A stretch of 64,000 nucleotides of DNA from Sanghuangporus weigelae. Lineage: Eukaryota > Basidiomycota > Agaricomycetes > Hymenochaetales > Hymenochaetaceae. Positions 1 through 13,775 of this stretch are shown in pieces. The notes below the pieces were generated by a model. The model was not told where the DNA came from. It did no database searches and was given only the letters and a program-made list of their open reading frames with translations. Within the stretch, counting starts at the first letter, position 1; each line of letters starts with the position of its first letter. The stretch spans positions 1,581,501-1,645,500 of the forward strand of contig CP137326.1 in assembly GCA_033182465.1 (NCBI GenBank). Reading direction: 5' to 3'. A program made the position numbers and the translations under genes.

Positions 1-320
1 GAGCCTTTACTTCCAAAGCGCGAGACAATCGAATTCTGTCTCGAAGCGCACAGCCGTAGCATGTCGGACAAATCCTGTACATTAAGTTTGTTTGTTTTCG
101 GCTCGCTTAAACAGAGTTGCAAGTCGAATAGATATAAGAGCGTTTATCGAAGAGAATTATAATGCATACCGACTTTGCTTCTTGAGTCAGTCTGGACTAG
201 GAATAATCGCCTGAGAACTGTCGCGCCTTCACGTGCCCATGACACGTCGCGTCTCGCCACGTGTGCCAAGTAACGATCGACTCTGTCTGACCATCTCGTC
301 TGCAGTGTGCACGGCGGGCC
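1..320. other. Upstream region of ALG7
   Basis: No gene is visible here. This 320-base stretch precedes the ALG7 start and should hold its promoter and 5' leader. No clear TATA box or other named element was recognised. Confidence 0.4.
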
Positions 321-2160
321 ATGGGATATCTCAAACCCAGAAAGCTCCCATCAAAATTTGCACTGGGCTCGATTGCTGCTTGGTCTGCCTGGTTCATCGC
401 CAGACCTCTCTTAGATCCTGCGCCAACGCTTCCTTCATTATACACATCACTTGGATTCTCCCTTATAGCGTTCCTTGCTACTCTGTATCTTATCCCAGTA
501 CTTGGTCCGGCATTTATTAAAGCTGGGCTGAAGGGGAAAGACAGAGCGAAGGTCTATGATGATGACATGTACGCTTCGTCTGCTTTTGTTCTTTCCTGGT
601 TCTGGACTCATCCAAATTGCTAGTCCAGAATGTCAAGGGCTCGTATGCGCATCCGCATACATACTCTCATTATTGCTATTCATCCCCTTTCCCTTTCTTG
701 TCGAGTCGGCCAGATCTAGGCCTGAAGGTCTGACAGCAACAGACTTTCCTCATTTCCAGGTTAGCTTCTCAAAGACTTTGTGGTGTTTCAGTTCCAGCCT
801 CTTCCCCTGACCAAATTAACGATGACAGCTCTCTGTGTATCTTTCGTCTGTTCTCTCCTTGTTGATGGCAACGATGCTCGGGTTTCTTGATGACGTCTTT
901 GACATTCGGTGGCGATACAAGTTGCCCATACCTATCATCGCCTCAATACCCTTGTTACTCGTATATTACGCGGAGCAGGGAAACACTAACGTCGTAGTTC
1001 CGATACCATTACGATGGCTCCTGGGAAGGGTCATCAACCTGGGTTCGTTCTCCATTCATCAGAAAATTTTCGTTGTTTCGCTAAGTGTGATTAAACAGGT
1101 CCTCTCTATTACCTGTACATGGCTATGCTGTCTACGTTCTCGACGAACAGCATCAACATCCTCGCCGGGATCAATGGCGCGGAAGTTTGCCAGGCTATTG
1201 TCATCGCACTTTCTGTCATCTTGAATGATTGCCTGTACTTACCCTGGACCACTTCTTTCCGATTTCGCCTACCCCTTTACCTTCTCGGCGGAAAAACAGA
1301 CATTGATTTCGGTGGCGTCTGGAGTGCCGGCATGGCTCACGGGAGCAAAGAACTAGTGGAAAGGCACCTTTTCAGCATGTACTTCATGCTACCGCTCGTT
1401 GGCGTGTGTTCCGGGTTCCTGTACCACAACTGGTACGAATTTGTTCTGGAGTCTCTTCCTGCCGTAACCTTAATCTTAGCTGAAACTGATCAAGGTATCC
1501 TGCAAGAGTGTTCCCCGGAGATACCCTCTGTTATGTCACGGGAATGGCGTTTGCGGTTGTGGGCATCCAAGCGCATTTTTCCAAGACGCTTCTGCTGTTC
1601 TTCATACCGCAAATTTTTAACTTTGTCCTGTCATGCCCGCAACTCTTTGGTTTGGTCCCTTGCCCTAGACATCGCATTCCGAGGTGATAGCAATTCTAGT
1701 TTACTTATTTCACTATTTCGTAAACTGATGGACGACTTCTTTGGCAGGTTCGACGGTCAGACGAACTTGCTTCATCCATCAATCACGTCGTTCAAAGACA
1801 AGCCTCCATCTCGCCTGACTGCCGTGGTTCTTCGTCTTCTCTCCTCGGTGGGGCTAACAGTACTCACCACTCGCAGAGAAGATGGAGTCATCACCGAGGC
1901 TGCCAACCTGACCCTTCTGAACGTGTTCTTGGTGCGCCTCGGACCCATGACAGAGAAGCAACTCGTGAAGGCTTTGATTTTCACTCAGGTGAGAGCAAAT
2001 CGGCTTGTTGACTTCCTATTTCTTCTCCTCTAGCTCCTTCTTTGAATTCGTTATTGATGCGGACCTTGCTTTGCCGCTTGACCAGGTGACCTGCAGTTTA
2101 CTCGCGTTTGTGGTGCGGTATGGAATGGCGTGGTTGGTATATGACGGCGACCGGAGATAG
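321..2160 (+). CDS. ALG7: UDP-GlcNAc:dolichyl-phosphate GlcNAc-1-phosphate transferase (ALG7/GPT)
   Basis: This enzyme makes GlcNAc-PP-dolichol from UDP-GlcNAc and dolichyl phosphate, the first step of the N-glycan lipid precursor, in the ER membrane. It is the tunicamycin target in known eukaryotes. Exons read as 321-568, 624-759, 829-1042, 1099-1432, 1495-1683, 1748-1988 and 2086-2160, all phase-consistent, giving about 478 aa. Family landmarks in order are GLKGKDRAK then IPECQG, the acidic [12 protein letters not shown] loop, [27 protein letters not shown] and [11 protein letters not shown]. Many hydrophobic helices separate them, and length fits the family. The start was chosen because [13 protein letters not shown] opens directly into the first helix. 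All key blocks are present; the gene looks intact. Confidence 0.95.
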
Positions 2161-3406
<1,246 letters not shown>

Positions 3407-3531
3407 CTCGCAACCGACCACAGTTTACCATACTCTTTATTGCGTATAATACTTTTAATGACGACCCCCGCTGGATTGAATACACAAGTACATCCTGCTC
3501 ACGATGTCAAATCCCAGAGCGAACCCCGGCA

Positions 3532-4674
3532 TTACCACTTAGGCTTCCTTGAACCAAAGCGCTTCGCAAGTGTCCCTCTTCCACGCGCTCCGCGCACTTT
3601 CTGCAAATCCTCGAACTTGCGTTTCGCATAGCGTTTTGCTTCCGAGTCTGCTACGAGCTCGTCGACGAGGTTGCGTTTCCGCTCTGCGCGGGGCAGGTTG
3701 CCGCCGCTCGTCGTTCCGAAGGGCGTTGAGGTTGTTACAATCGTGCCAATCTACGTCAAAGACGATACATAATCAAGATAAAAAGTCCAAAGAGACGACA
3801 CTACGCACAGCGAAATATTCAGGCAATCCCTTGATTCCCTTCCCTTCTCCCGGCTCTTTTCTGTAGAACCGCTTCGGGTCCATAGCGTTGCGTAATCTGA
3901 GAGCCTCAACTTCTCGATACAGCTTCGGGAGTTCCGCTGCATCCGGCGCTGGCAAGTCAAACCACTGAGGTCCAGCCGTTCTCTTCTTCAGCTGCAAAAA
4001 AAGGGGAAAAAATCGAGTCAGTGTCCGTATAATATTTTACAACCAAAGACGCGGGAGGCTCGACCCACCTGCTTCTTCTCTTTCTTCGTCAACTTTCGTC
4101 CATCTTTACCAAGTTCGGGTGGCGCAGGTAGTGCAGCAGGGGCAGACGAAGACGAGGCGATTCCATCTAGCCTCTCCGCATCGATGTCTCGTAGTTCTGG
4201 CGGCTTCTTCGCATCGCTGTCTTTGAAGTCAAAGTAACCTGGTGGAAGATTCCCCGGTTCGAGTTGAGGTAGTTCTCTACGCAAGGCATCATATCAGCAA
4301 AACGATGTTACAATACCAGAGATATTATGGGTAACGCACTTTGAATCGTCCTCGTCCTGCTCATCTCCCAGCCGAATCTCATCTTCCTCCTCTCCAAATG
4401 CTCTCCCTTTCCCTTTCCCCTTTTCCTGTGCTTTCATCCGGAGATCTTCCTTCGCTTTCTCCAGCAACGAGTCCAAATACTCTTGCGAAATTTCTCCAAA
4501 CTCCGAGTCACTATCCGATTCAGACTCTGAACTAATTGAACTTGAGCTTGAACTGTCACTTTCGCTCTCGGAGGCAGACGAAGAGGAAGAAACAATCGAT
4601 TTAGCTGGAAGAGTAGAAGTATCCGATATTCTAGGTTTCTTTACGCCCTTTCTTGTAGCTTTCAGCTCGGCCAT
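3532..4674 (-). CDS. FCF2: rRNA-processing protein FCF2
   Basis: Fcf2 is a nucleolar factor needed for early cleavages of pre-18S rRNA; the animal relative is the C-terminal part of DNTTIP2. In coding order the exons are 4674-4340, 4276-4069, 3991-3809 and 3750-3532, about 314 aa. The N-terminal half is low complexity: a Ser/Glu/Asp-rich stretch, then a KGKGKGRAF basic patch. The conserved Fcf2 domain covers roughly residues 180-300 and carries AGPQWFDLPAP, LRLRNAMDPKRFYRK, LPEYFAIGTIV, ERKRNLVDELVADSEAKRY and AKRKFEDLQ, which match the family order. It converges on COQ5, with 125 bp between the stops. Confidence 0.92.
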
Positions 4675-4808
4675 GGTGGTGGTGGTCCTTTCGAAGGAAG
4701 AAAATTAAATTCTCTAGTAAAGAACTCATCACGTGCACTACTTAATCAAAGAAAAAATCGATTATTTATTGAATTATTCACAGCCAGTTAACGTCAAAGT
4801 CTCTATCT

Positions 4809-6367
4809 CTACGTTTGTATTGATGAGGTGGTCTGAGATAACAATCGTTAGTTGATATATATATAAAAAGCGCAGTAGATGGAGCTTACCGCGAAGGGAC
4901 GTTCGCGAGGTAGGATAACTGGGCGGGTATAATTCTCGCTGCACCACGACGAACGTCAGCACCTACTCAAATAGGAAAAAAGAACGAAGTAATGCTTACC
5001 CAGAGCGGAACATCCTGAGGTACTTTAGAGCAAAAGTCTCGATCTCGTCAGGCACGACGTCGACCACGTCCCAATCGCCGGGCGTGTCCACGTCGTCGAT
5101 GAAGCGCCTCTCAACCTCGTCAGGGCAAACCGTCTGCCACCATACGTACTTAGTCCCCTTTGCGAGCCAGAGTGCGACGGGCTTTGGGAGCACGGGTGCC
5201 TTGGACATGGGCTGGTAGGTCACGGAAGCGATGAGTTCGAGAAGGTACTGGTACGTGAGGGTGGATGGACCAGGCAGCGAAATCGTCCGACCGAGGGGAG
5301 GCATGCTGAGGAGGTTAGTCAGTGCTTGCGCAACATCCATGACCTATGAAGGAAAGCATGAGATGCGTATATGACCGACTGGAGCGGAATTGCAGACTAA
5401 CATGCACTGGACGGATTTTTGTTTGTCCATAGTTTAGTTTCCACCATATGGGCCATCCTGATTTTCAGCACTAAGATCATTTCAGAAGGTAGATTTGAAC
5501 CGTCGACTTACTAGCCATGTTCGTCAACAGTCTGTCCTCGTAGCCGAACAAAGTTCCAGGACGAACTATCGTCGAGCCCGGGAAGGCCTCACGTACAGCC
5601 AATTCGCCCTCGTATTTGGACGCGTAGAACTGAGATGGCGAGTTCTCTGCAGCATTAAGATGAGATACGTGAATGAAGTTGTCTACGCCGTTCTCTGCTG
5701 CGATACGCGCGATGGATTCGGCGCCCTTGACATGGACGTCGTAGAAATCGAAGTTCCTAATATTTGTCAGGATACGTATAAGTTGCGGAACATGTCAAGC
5801 ACAAACTTCGTTTCGTAGTTCCGTCCGACGAGGTTATACACGGTGTCGGAATGCCGTAGACACTCTACGGTCTGCTGCTCGTTTCTCAGATCCCATTCCT
5901 TTCGTTGGACTCTTCAGCTAAGTATGTATCCGAGGCGATGACAAAAACGCACAAGCGGAATGATTTGCCCCAAGTCGCCCATTACCTTCAGATGGCGTTT
6001 CTCATCCTCGTCGCGGTAGGGTACGATAACGCGAGTCCCAGACTTCGCTGTACAGAATATTAACCAGTATCTCTCAATTGCAAACCGAAGATGAACCTAC
6101 CGATCTTTGAGATGAGATACCTCGCCAGAAAACCGGTCGATCCGAAAACTGTGACAGTGTGTCCAGTCACTGCACTTCGACCAGGCGGACCATAGGATAT
6201 GATGGGTTTGCGGGAGGTCGTCGTGGTAAGGTCATGCAGACCGCGCTGTAATGACAATTCATTTCCATTTAAATATTAAATACCGTGTTTATAAGTTGAA
6301 TTTATACCTTTTTGGCGGCTGTGGCCAATCCTCTCGAGCACACACGGCTCGAGGACGCTGCGAGCAT
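4809..6367 (-). CDS. NDUFA9: NADH:ubiquinone oxidoreductase 39/40 kDa subunit (NDUFA9), complex I
   Basis: This is an accessory complex I subunit of the atypical short-chain dehydrogenase type that binds NADPH at the matrix arm. Nine exons in coding order: 6367-6308, 6245-6101, 6047-5953, 5898-5807, 5756-5512, 5457-5402, 5343-5000, 4938-4890, 4832-4809; about 369 aa. The N-terminus is a mitochondrial presequence. The nucleotide-binding loop VTVFGSTGFLARYLISKI follows, then VIVPYRDEDEKRHLK, MGDLGQIIPLEWD, NLVGRNYETKNFDF, NFIHVSHLNA, a retained YASK, and RPGTLFGYEDRLLTNMA. The last two exons, encoding a short tail, are the least certain part. The start faces the SET-TAD3 start across 152 bp. 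Confidence 0.94.
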
Positions 6368-6519
6368 GACGACCGATGTTGAGCGAGGATGCGAGCTTTC
6401 GTGAAACGTCGAGTTACCAGATACAGCAGGTTTGCTAATACTTGCTTATGTCATTTCAAAATACTTTGGTCGAAATTTTGAGCTTATTTCATTTGTTTTC
6501 CCGTTTCTTCTACCTGGTC
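6368..6519. promoter_or_regulatory. Divergent promoter between NDUFA9 and SET-TAD3
   Basis: Only 152 bp separate the two start codons, so both promoters and both 5' leaders must fit here or reach into the first exons. No TATA box was recognised on either strand. Confidence 0.45.
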
Positions 6520-8402
6520 ATGTTGGAAGGTTCTTCAAGCGATGTTCAGGGAAACAACTTCTGCATCATAAGAAAATCTGCAGGAAAAGGACGAGGCTTG
6601 TTTGGTTCGTGAACATCTCATGGACCTGCAACGATTCATCGTCAACCAGCTTCAGCTTCTAGGCAAATCTCAGCTCGCACTGTAATCGAGTCAAGTCCTG
6701 TATTACTCTTCTCCTCTGATGAGTACGAGACTCACGGAAAGCATACCATTCTTGATCACTATACGTTCAAGTGGCCGGATGGTCGTATGGCACTGGCACT
6801 GGGACTCGGTGAGTTTCATCCCGATGATATCAATCAAATGAAATCTTTATTTTAACATTATCTCAGGATCACTATTTAATCATTCAGACGACCCAAATGT
6901 TTCTTTCTCTGTAGATTCTACGAACGATATTATTCGATTCACGACGACTCGTACCGTCGACGAGGGTGAAGAACTCTGTATTTTCAATGAACATAAGCTC
7001 TGGTTTACTCCTGTCGAGTCAAGTCTCACAGTGCAAAACGGATCGGCCTTGGAGTCACTGGGTGACTGTGATACACTTAAAACTATGAATTCAGACAGAA
7101 CAAACCCATTCTCGGAAGGAACCCCTGCAGAACTTGTGAATGAAACTGATTTGCCTTTCTTACGAACACGAGTGATTTCTGACGATGACGAGGAGGATGA
7201 GGAGGGCTTAGTTAGAACCAGTAAGCTTTGTCGTTACTACAAGAATCTCTCTGATATTGATTCGACAACACGTTAGTAAAAGCCTGGATTGTCGACGTTC
7301 CGGACCCGAAGAAAACATCACTATTACTGAAGTAAGCCAAACCAATGCCTAGACGCGGTATAGAGCTTTGACAATGATGTTCCATTTCCTCAGATGGATA
7401 AAGGCCGCAGACCTCGAAACTCCAGACTTGGTTCACCTGAAGCGGATACGACGAGCAGGACCCGTCTCTTCCTTACTTCTTTCGGCTTCTGTAGTTCCTC
7501 CTCTCATCCCTGAAGACTTCCACTTATCCGAGCCCTATCAAGTCGACGTACCAGAATCGATAGCTCTGACACCGAAGTCGTTGAAGCTCAAGACCCAAAT
7601 CTGGCCAACGGTTTACGCACCTCGGCGGAAGGGCGAACCGGAACCGTGGTGTAGGGCGAAGGCAGCCTGGGCATGGGAGGCCGTGGAGGTCTTGAAATCC
7701 GAGGCACGACAAGCGTCAAAAGGCGGCGAGGTGTGTATGCCCTGAAATCGAGTAACAATTCTGTAATTAATTAATTTCTTCGCGGATCAGTTACCGATCG
7801 TTTCCTACGTCCCTCAACATTTTATTGAGGAGGAAAATGCAGGAGACGCGCTCCCGTCTTTCCTGGCATTTGACACTCGACAATCCACTTCAAACCCGCT
7901 CCGACATTCTGTCCTGAATGTCGTGCGCAAAGTCGCAGAGTGGCGCGCGGTGTACCAGCCCTCCCCACCGAGGAACTCGACGCCAATTATAGGATCTCCT
8001 CCCTCCGAACCCGGAATAGCCGTAAACGAATCTCTGGAATCCTCCTTGGCACGTACAGAAAATAGTCTGGCTTCTGGCGAGATGAAGGTCGACGTTCGCG
8101 TTCCCCGCACAAACGGCACGCATTATCTTCTGACAGGACTCACGCTATTCACTACGCACGAACCCTGTCTTATGTGCAGCATGGCTCTTTTGCACTCACG
8201 AGTTCGCGAGGTCGTCTTCCTACGCGCAATGGATGCGACAGGCGGCTGTGGTGGTTCGACAGGGCGTGGAACGTGCGTTCCGCGGTTAAAGGGGGTGAAT
8301 CATCGATATAACATTTTAAGATGGAAGACTGCGGAAAATGCTGAAGATGATGTTGATGATTGGGCGCTTATAACTCGGTTACCTGAAGATGTGGATGCCT
8401 AG
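6520..8402 (+). CDS. SET-domain / tRNA adenosine deaminase subunit TAD3 fusion
   Basis: The predicted 525-aa product joins two modules. Exons are 6520-6604, 6674-6808, 6867-7220, 7277-7331, 7394-7730 and 7791-8402; every phase fits. Residues about 10-115 form a compact SET domain with KGRGLFA, VIESSPVLL, LDHYTFKW, ALGLGSLFNHSDDPN and DEGEELCIF. An acidic linker follows. From about residue 192 it is TAD3: IVDVPDP, LVHLKRIRR, the deaminase zinc site LRHSVLN (HxV where a catalytic HxE would be) and EPCLMC near residues 446-451. In known fungi Tad2-Tad3 turns A34 into inosine in tRNA anticodons, and Tad3 is the non-catalytic partner. The SET partner's target is unknown. The ATG at 6520 is the first in frame. 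Separate transcripts for the two halves are the main alternative. Confidence 0.85.
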
Positions 8403-9653
8403 CTCCTGTTCCGCTTGCTGTCGAGCCGTAAATAACGGTGAGCTCCGGACTATTTATGAACTCTTTCTCACGATTTACTGACATATGCCAAAGCAGGGAG
8501 AAAGGAAAGGTGTCGATGACCATCCACGTATACATACAACGGTTGCGATAGGCGAGGCAAGGATTATGTTTGGCATACGTTGCGTGACATTGTCTTGTAC
8601 TCCCCCACCCAGACCGTGTCTACCGATTGTCTTCGTGTTTCCATGATGGTGCGAAAATGTGTATTCATAGACGGTCCCGAACCTGGACACTGCCCTTTAT
8701 CATGCTTCCCCTTCTGCCGTCTGGAACCGGGCAATAGAGATCCGCTTATGTATCACGGCGTCTAGCTCGAATAAACGACAAGGACGATTGATGCCGAAAG
8801 TTCTAGTTGTCGATGTGAGCTCTGAGTCGGTGCTCCGTAGATTCTCACAGTGACCTGCCAAGAGTGCGATTCTTCGAGTTGCCCCACCGTCGCTGCCTCG
8901 CTGCTTTGTTTGTTTACCGAGCTACGGGAATGAACGTCCATCACTTGTTCGCTCTGGATTTTGAAACTCGTCGTGGAGATCTTCACTCTCCTATGCCACC
9001 TCACATCTTCTCGCGTGGCATCCGCTACAATAGCACATAGCATAGCCATATCAACGGTTCAGTCCCATAGCGTGTCTTGCTTAGCACGAAATTTTGTCCT
9101 CGAGTGGTCCTGGAACGTAGGAGAAACTTCAGACTTCCCGAGCCGAAATTAATTTCGGTTCTAAGGACTACACGTTCTCCTAAAAATGACGATGATCAAC
9201 CACGGACGAACGAAGAAGGGAGTACTATTCGAGTCTGCGACAACGGCCTATCGCACTTCCGACTCGGCAGAACTAATAACAAGAGATCAGTTCCTGGTTG
9301 ATTGCTACGTTGCGAGTAAATTTAAGGTTCTGAAGCCACCGAACTTTGGCCTGGAGCGATGATGATCATAACTATCCTTGGAACGGAGGCTTTCGTTATC
9401 CCGACCTTACAAGTATGTTAAGGAGAGCTTTTCGCGATGGAATGTCCGCACGCACCTCAACTCCTTACCTACGCTCTCCTTCCTTCCTTCTCCTTCCACT
9501 TCGCCTCCTCCCGCTCCCACCACTTCCGGTTTTGGATACACTACACTCTAGTAAATCTACTCCATTCGCTCCTCTTCTATCCTTTAAGAGTAATTCTCCC
9601 GTTTCAATTCTTGAAGGCTCCCTCAGACCAGTCCCGCGCAAACCGTATCGATC
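8403..9653. other. Intergenic region, no gene recognised
   Basis: About 1.25 kb between TAD3 and the GPCR-like gene. Several short open frames exist on both strands, but none shows a recognisable domain or consistent splice sites. The right part (about 9437-9640) is pyrimidine-rich, with many CTTCCTCC-like runs, and may be promoter or leader of the downstream gene. Confidence 0.4.
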
Positions 9654-11358
9654 ATGTTCATTCGCAGGGAGACAGCAGGCAATCCTGGTATGTTCTATAA
9701 TGCCAGTCTCCATCCACCTGAATAAGCTAATGCGCGGTACTCTAGCAAATATTCCGTCAGAGTCAGTCAAGAAATATGAGGCTCTTTTCATCTTCCTGCA
9801 AGTCTTCGGAGGACAAATCGGGATGCCGTTATTCATCGTGACAATGTTGTTCGCCCCGAGCGTGAAGAGGCACTTGACGCTTGTGAACTTCTGCGTGTCG
9901 TGGATTATCTACTCGATCGTGTATTGCTTGACGTGCGTTATCGCTATTTCTCCAGCATTCTTTCCTCCTCTCAGACTCCACTGTACAGGGTTTACCACGA
10001 CGAAGATCGATCAACAGGAATTAATTCACGACTCTGTTACGCTCAGGCAGTTATGGTACATGGTGTCGTACCACTGTGAGCAAAACCAGATGTAGATCCG
10101 CATGCCGAGTAGCCTTAACATTGCCAATAGTTCTGTTGTAACTTACTGTGCACTGCACATTCAAGTCTGGATGGGCGTCCGTCACGCTATCAGTCAGACA
10201 TCGTGGTTACAGAAACATAAGAGGAAAGTTCTCATCACTGTATGTGCTTCTATTACTCCTGTTATGGGATGCTCGTTTGACACCGCCTCCAGCTTTTCAT
10301 CGCACCATACGTGGTTTTTGTAGCTTTCTCTGTCGCATCACTTGTGGTACGTCGAGTTGGACTTAGTGCGGGTCGGATCCAGTCTGAGTCCTCGACTGAA
10401 AGGTCTTGTTGGAACAACCCGAGCTTCTCGACAGATCAGGCTCGTACTATTGTACAATCAATTATGATCCTTTGTGAGTTCACTTCTCAACTGCAAACCG
10501 TCTTAGGTTCCAGCAACTCGTTAAATCTATTTGACGCTTCAGAGTATTTGCCGTACCTGGATTCGCAGCCGGCGTGATTGCAATCATGATCATCTTGGAA
10601 AGTAAGTAATGAAACTCTTCCATTCATTCCAAGTCACTGATCGTGACTGTTGCTTCCGGTTCTATCCACTCTATCCACAAAACAATTAATCAGTCATCAT
10701 TGGAGTAACGCTCGTCCGCCGATGGAAGGCTGTGCGCTCCTCACAACGGCTGACCGCCGCGTCTATTTCTATGATCATCCGCATTGCGATCTTCAGCGTG
10801 TACGGATTTGCTACGCTTGGGTAAGTTTTCCCTTTTCATAGATGGTTACCTAGTATACTCTCTTCCCTCTTCCTTCTTCCTTCTGTCTGACTCATGTGCT
10901 ATTTTTATCCTATCGACCTTCATAACAGTGCTTGCGCGGCCTTCCTTGCTCGATCCCTCTCCATCTGGCCTTACCTCGTCCAAGCATCCTGTGAGTCCAC
11001 CTCTCCCCGTCGAACAATAGACGAGACTGAGCTACTCTGCAACTTAGTACCGACTGCTGTATTCCTTATGTTCGGCACGCGGCGCGACGTCTGGCGAGCA
11101 TGGTGCTTCTGGAAAAAGAGCCGGCCAGAATGCAAGGAACCACTTTCTATCCGTGTTACGCTCGAGCGCGCCACAGACTCGACGGCTGAGGCTGCACTAT
11201 CATCCGTTTCAGATGAGCGACTCAATAGTTCGAGGACGAAAGAAAGAAGTAAGAGTCACGTTGTCGATGGTGTTCGCCGTGTGCAGGAGAAGAGTGAGAA
11301 AGAACCGTATGGAGATGTAGTAGTCATTGGTCGACTGGAACCCGATGACGTGTGTTGA
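9654..11358 (+). CDS. Seven-transmembrane GPCR-like protein
   Basis: A nine-exon gene, 9654-9687, 9746-9932, 9989-10075, 10131-10239, 10293-10473, 10545-10601, 10694-10820, 10929-10990 and 11048-11358, about 384 aa. The product has seven strongly hydrophobic segments: around FLQVFGGQIGMPLFIVTMLF, LVNFCVSWIIYSIVYCLT, AQAVMVHGVVPLSVVTYC, LFIAPYVVFVAFSVASLV, FAVPGFAAGVIAIMIILE, IAIFSVYGFATLGACAAF and LPTAVFLMFGTR. The C-terminal 85 residues are polar and likely cytoplasmic. This layout matches the GPCR-like membrane proteins abundant in Agaricomycetes; ligand and signalling partner are unknown. The first exon and the acceptor at 10544 are least certain, and an extra upstream exon is possible. 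Confidence 0.75.
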
Positions 11359-12045
11359 TGTCGATGCTCACGCCTTTCCTATTCATGTTGCGATGCTGGA
11401 CTGTATCACTATTTACTGGATCAAGGAGCACAATATTCTCCATTGAATATCGTTTCGGCACATTATGTTTGGATATAGAGAAGGCATCTAGCTATGTATA
11501 CTCACAATGACTACTGAAAGCGGAACGGGGACAGCTAATAAGTGTACGGATTCGCATCCCCAGACAGACAAAACCTAACGAAGGCTAGTAAACATTAGTG
11601 AATAGATCGAAAGAAAAGGAGGAGGAGAGAAAATGAAGGAGATACGGACGATCGGATGGAGGAAGGAAGATCAGAAGTTGGATAGGTGACACTTGCGTGG
11701 CCAATGAAAAGAAGAGCAAGGCGAGAGGACTTTTGCAGAACTGATGTTTAAAAATCTGGTATACGGGGCAAAGTGTAAGTGCAGGTAGGAAGAAAATGGC
11801 CGGGTGTCAATTGAAAAGTCTATAATATCTCCCATCTCGAGAATTTAAAAAAAAAACCATTAAAAAGTTCTTCAAACGAATTATTGAAAAGGAGAATATT
11901 AATGGGACCAGACAAGAACGGGATAGAAGTATGAAACCCACCCAGCGACGAGATAATACTGCCACAGTAGATACTCCAGCAAAGTTCCGCAGACTTATCC
12001 CCAAGTAAGTAAGTTACTGTCGAGAGCGAACTCGACGCACACAAG
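11359..12045. other. Intergenic region between convergent genes
   Basis: About 690 bp between the stops of the GPCR-like gene and the F-box gene. The middle (about 11600-11720) is purine-rich on the plus strand. No gene, RNA or repeat was recognised. Confidence 0.4.
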
Positions 12046-13775
12046 CTAGTCCTGCTCCTCCTTCACGATATCGAATCCGTGCGAATCCGTGGATTCCGCT
12101 GCACTCAGGGGCGCATCCACCTTCCGCTGCTTGAATTCGAGAGTGTCACGTCTATACTGCGAGACCAAATCTGAAAACAGAGGAATTCGCGCAATTATGC
12201 TATCCCAAGCCTTTCGTGATCTTTGCGAATGCGTTGGCCAGGCTTGGGATATCTCGCATTGCGGTGAAAGGACGTGGCTGAGATAAAGCGCTGTTTTATC
12301 CACGCCTTCAGGAGGAGGAGAGTTATGAACATGGAGACGGTTCAATTTCCTGAATGGAGTGATGGTAGCGTCGATGAATCCTCGACCCGTGATAACGTCG
12401 CATGCGTCGAAGTAGATATCGAGATTGCCGAGATCGGGCTGGCACTCTGCAATTCGATGCAAGATTCGTAGTGTCGGTACGTGCATGTGGCAGGATGGAC
12501 GGGAAGACTTGAGGGGACGGAGGGAAAAGCTCTCTAACCGTGAACATCGCGCCAGTAGATCCTCAAGGTCGTCGTCGGAAATGTCAAAGTAAGGGCGTCC
12601 AACGCTGAAAGAAAGCTTCCGAAGTCTCCGCAATGAAGTGATAGGATCTAGGATGCGGCAGGTGATGATATTGTCTGGGACCGTTCCGTTAACGTGACAC
12701 TCCAGTGCCAATTCCTCAAGAATGCGGCAGGATTCAGAAATGCTCGTGAAGAACTCAGAAATGACTCCTGCGGTGTCGACACTTGTCGCCGTTACAGTCA
12801 GCTTCCTGAGATTCGCGAAGCTCGGGTGGACCAGTATGAACGATGATGCTTTTGGAATATCCGCAAGGAGCCCAAGGTCCAAAAGGGATGGAAAACAACC
12901 AATGCTATGCGAAAGCCCACAGGGCTCAGGCTCACTTTCTGCATCGGTGGGACCAAGGTAAAGTTTTGAAACCTTCTTGAGTCTCGGCAAACCAGATAGT
13001 GATGCCACGATTGGACAGAGTTTCGAAGTGGTCGTAAACTCTTCCAACAGAACCTGTCTCGAAATAAACTGGGTGACGCGTTCGACAACAGCAGTCTGAT
13101 CCACAGGTGCGTTAATATCTAACTTCCGTAGCCGGGGAGAACGTAATTCGACTTCTTCCAGAAGCGAATCGAATTCACGCATGCTTTCATCCTTCCAGCT
13201 TAAATGCAAGCATACCAAGGAATCATGCAAAAATGGCAAGAGAGTTTTTGCCAGTTTTGCGTTGCATTGAAGCACTATGAGCGTTTCTAAATTTGGCAGA
13301 AGGTTCGACCCTAGTCTGGACTTCAGCAACTCGATGAAGGCAGACTCGGAAGGCAGCTCGTCTTCATCGAAACCAAACAGTCCGAGTGTCCTGATCCGCT
13401 TCGAATAGTAGACAAATCGAGTCCTATTCCTTGCTCCGACGGGCTTCATGAAGTCCTATGCAGAATACGTTAACACAGTGTCATGTCGACTATCAGAAAC
13501 GAAAAAGAGAAAGAAAAAAAAAAGAACCATACAAATCCGTTATCTATGCTCATTTCGCGTGGCGTAAGGGGTGCAAGCACGTTGAAGATTCGTCTAAGAC
13601 CAAAAGTTTTAGACCATGCACGATCCAGAGCTTTTTCCGTCCATGCTTTGCAGACCAGAGCACAACGCACGGCCGCTTCGTCTTCGAGAGTCCCGAAGAT
13701 GTGAACCTGAATTCCTGGAGTGTGAAATAATGCTCTTTGTGTCGCAGAAGGAATGATGGTGCGATGCTGTGGCAT
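12046..13775 (-). CDS. F-box protein with leucine-rich region
   Basis: Two exons, 13775-13533 and 13455-12046, give about 550 aa. The N-terminal 80 residues hold an F-box-like block (IQVHIFGTLEDEAAVRCALV then CKAWTEKALDRAW), which in known proteins docks on Skp1 of SCF ubiquitin ligases. The rest has irregular leucine-rich repeats, for example LPNLETLIVLQCN, LRKLTVTATSVD, LRRLRKLSFSVGR and LGNLDIYFDA, likely the substrate-binding surface. Such F-box/LRR proteins form large, fast-evolving families in Agaricomycetes, so the substrate cannot be guessed. The intron contains a poly-pyrimidine run on the coding strand. A degraded piece of this exon-intron junction recurs at 15035-15115. Confidence 0.85.

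Noticed and set aside
8762-9049. 95-codon minus-strand open frame in the TAD3-GPCR gap
   Set aside because: No hydrophobic or motif pattern, no homology recognised, no supporting exons.
10012-10155. A 37-nt intron at 10076-10112 in the GPCR-like gene
   Set aside because: A 55-nt intron (10076-10130) keeps phase as well, has normal length and gives a better helix, so the short one was dropped.
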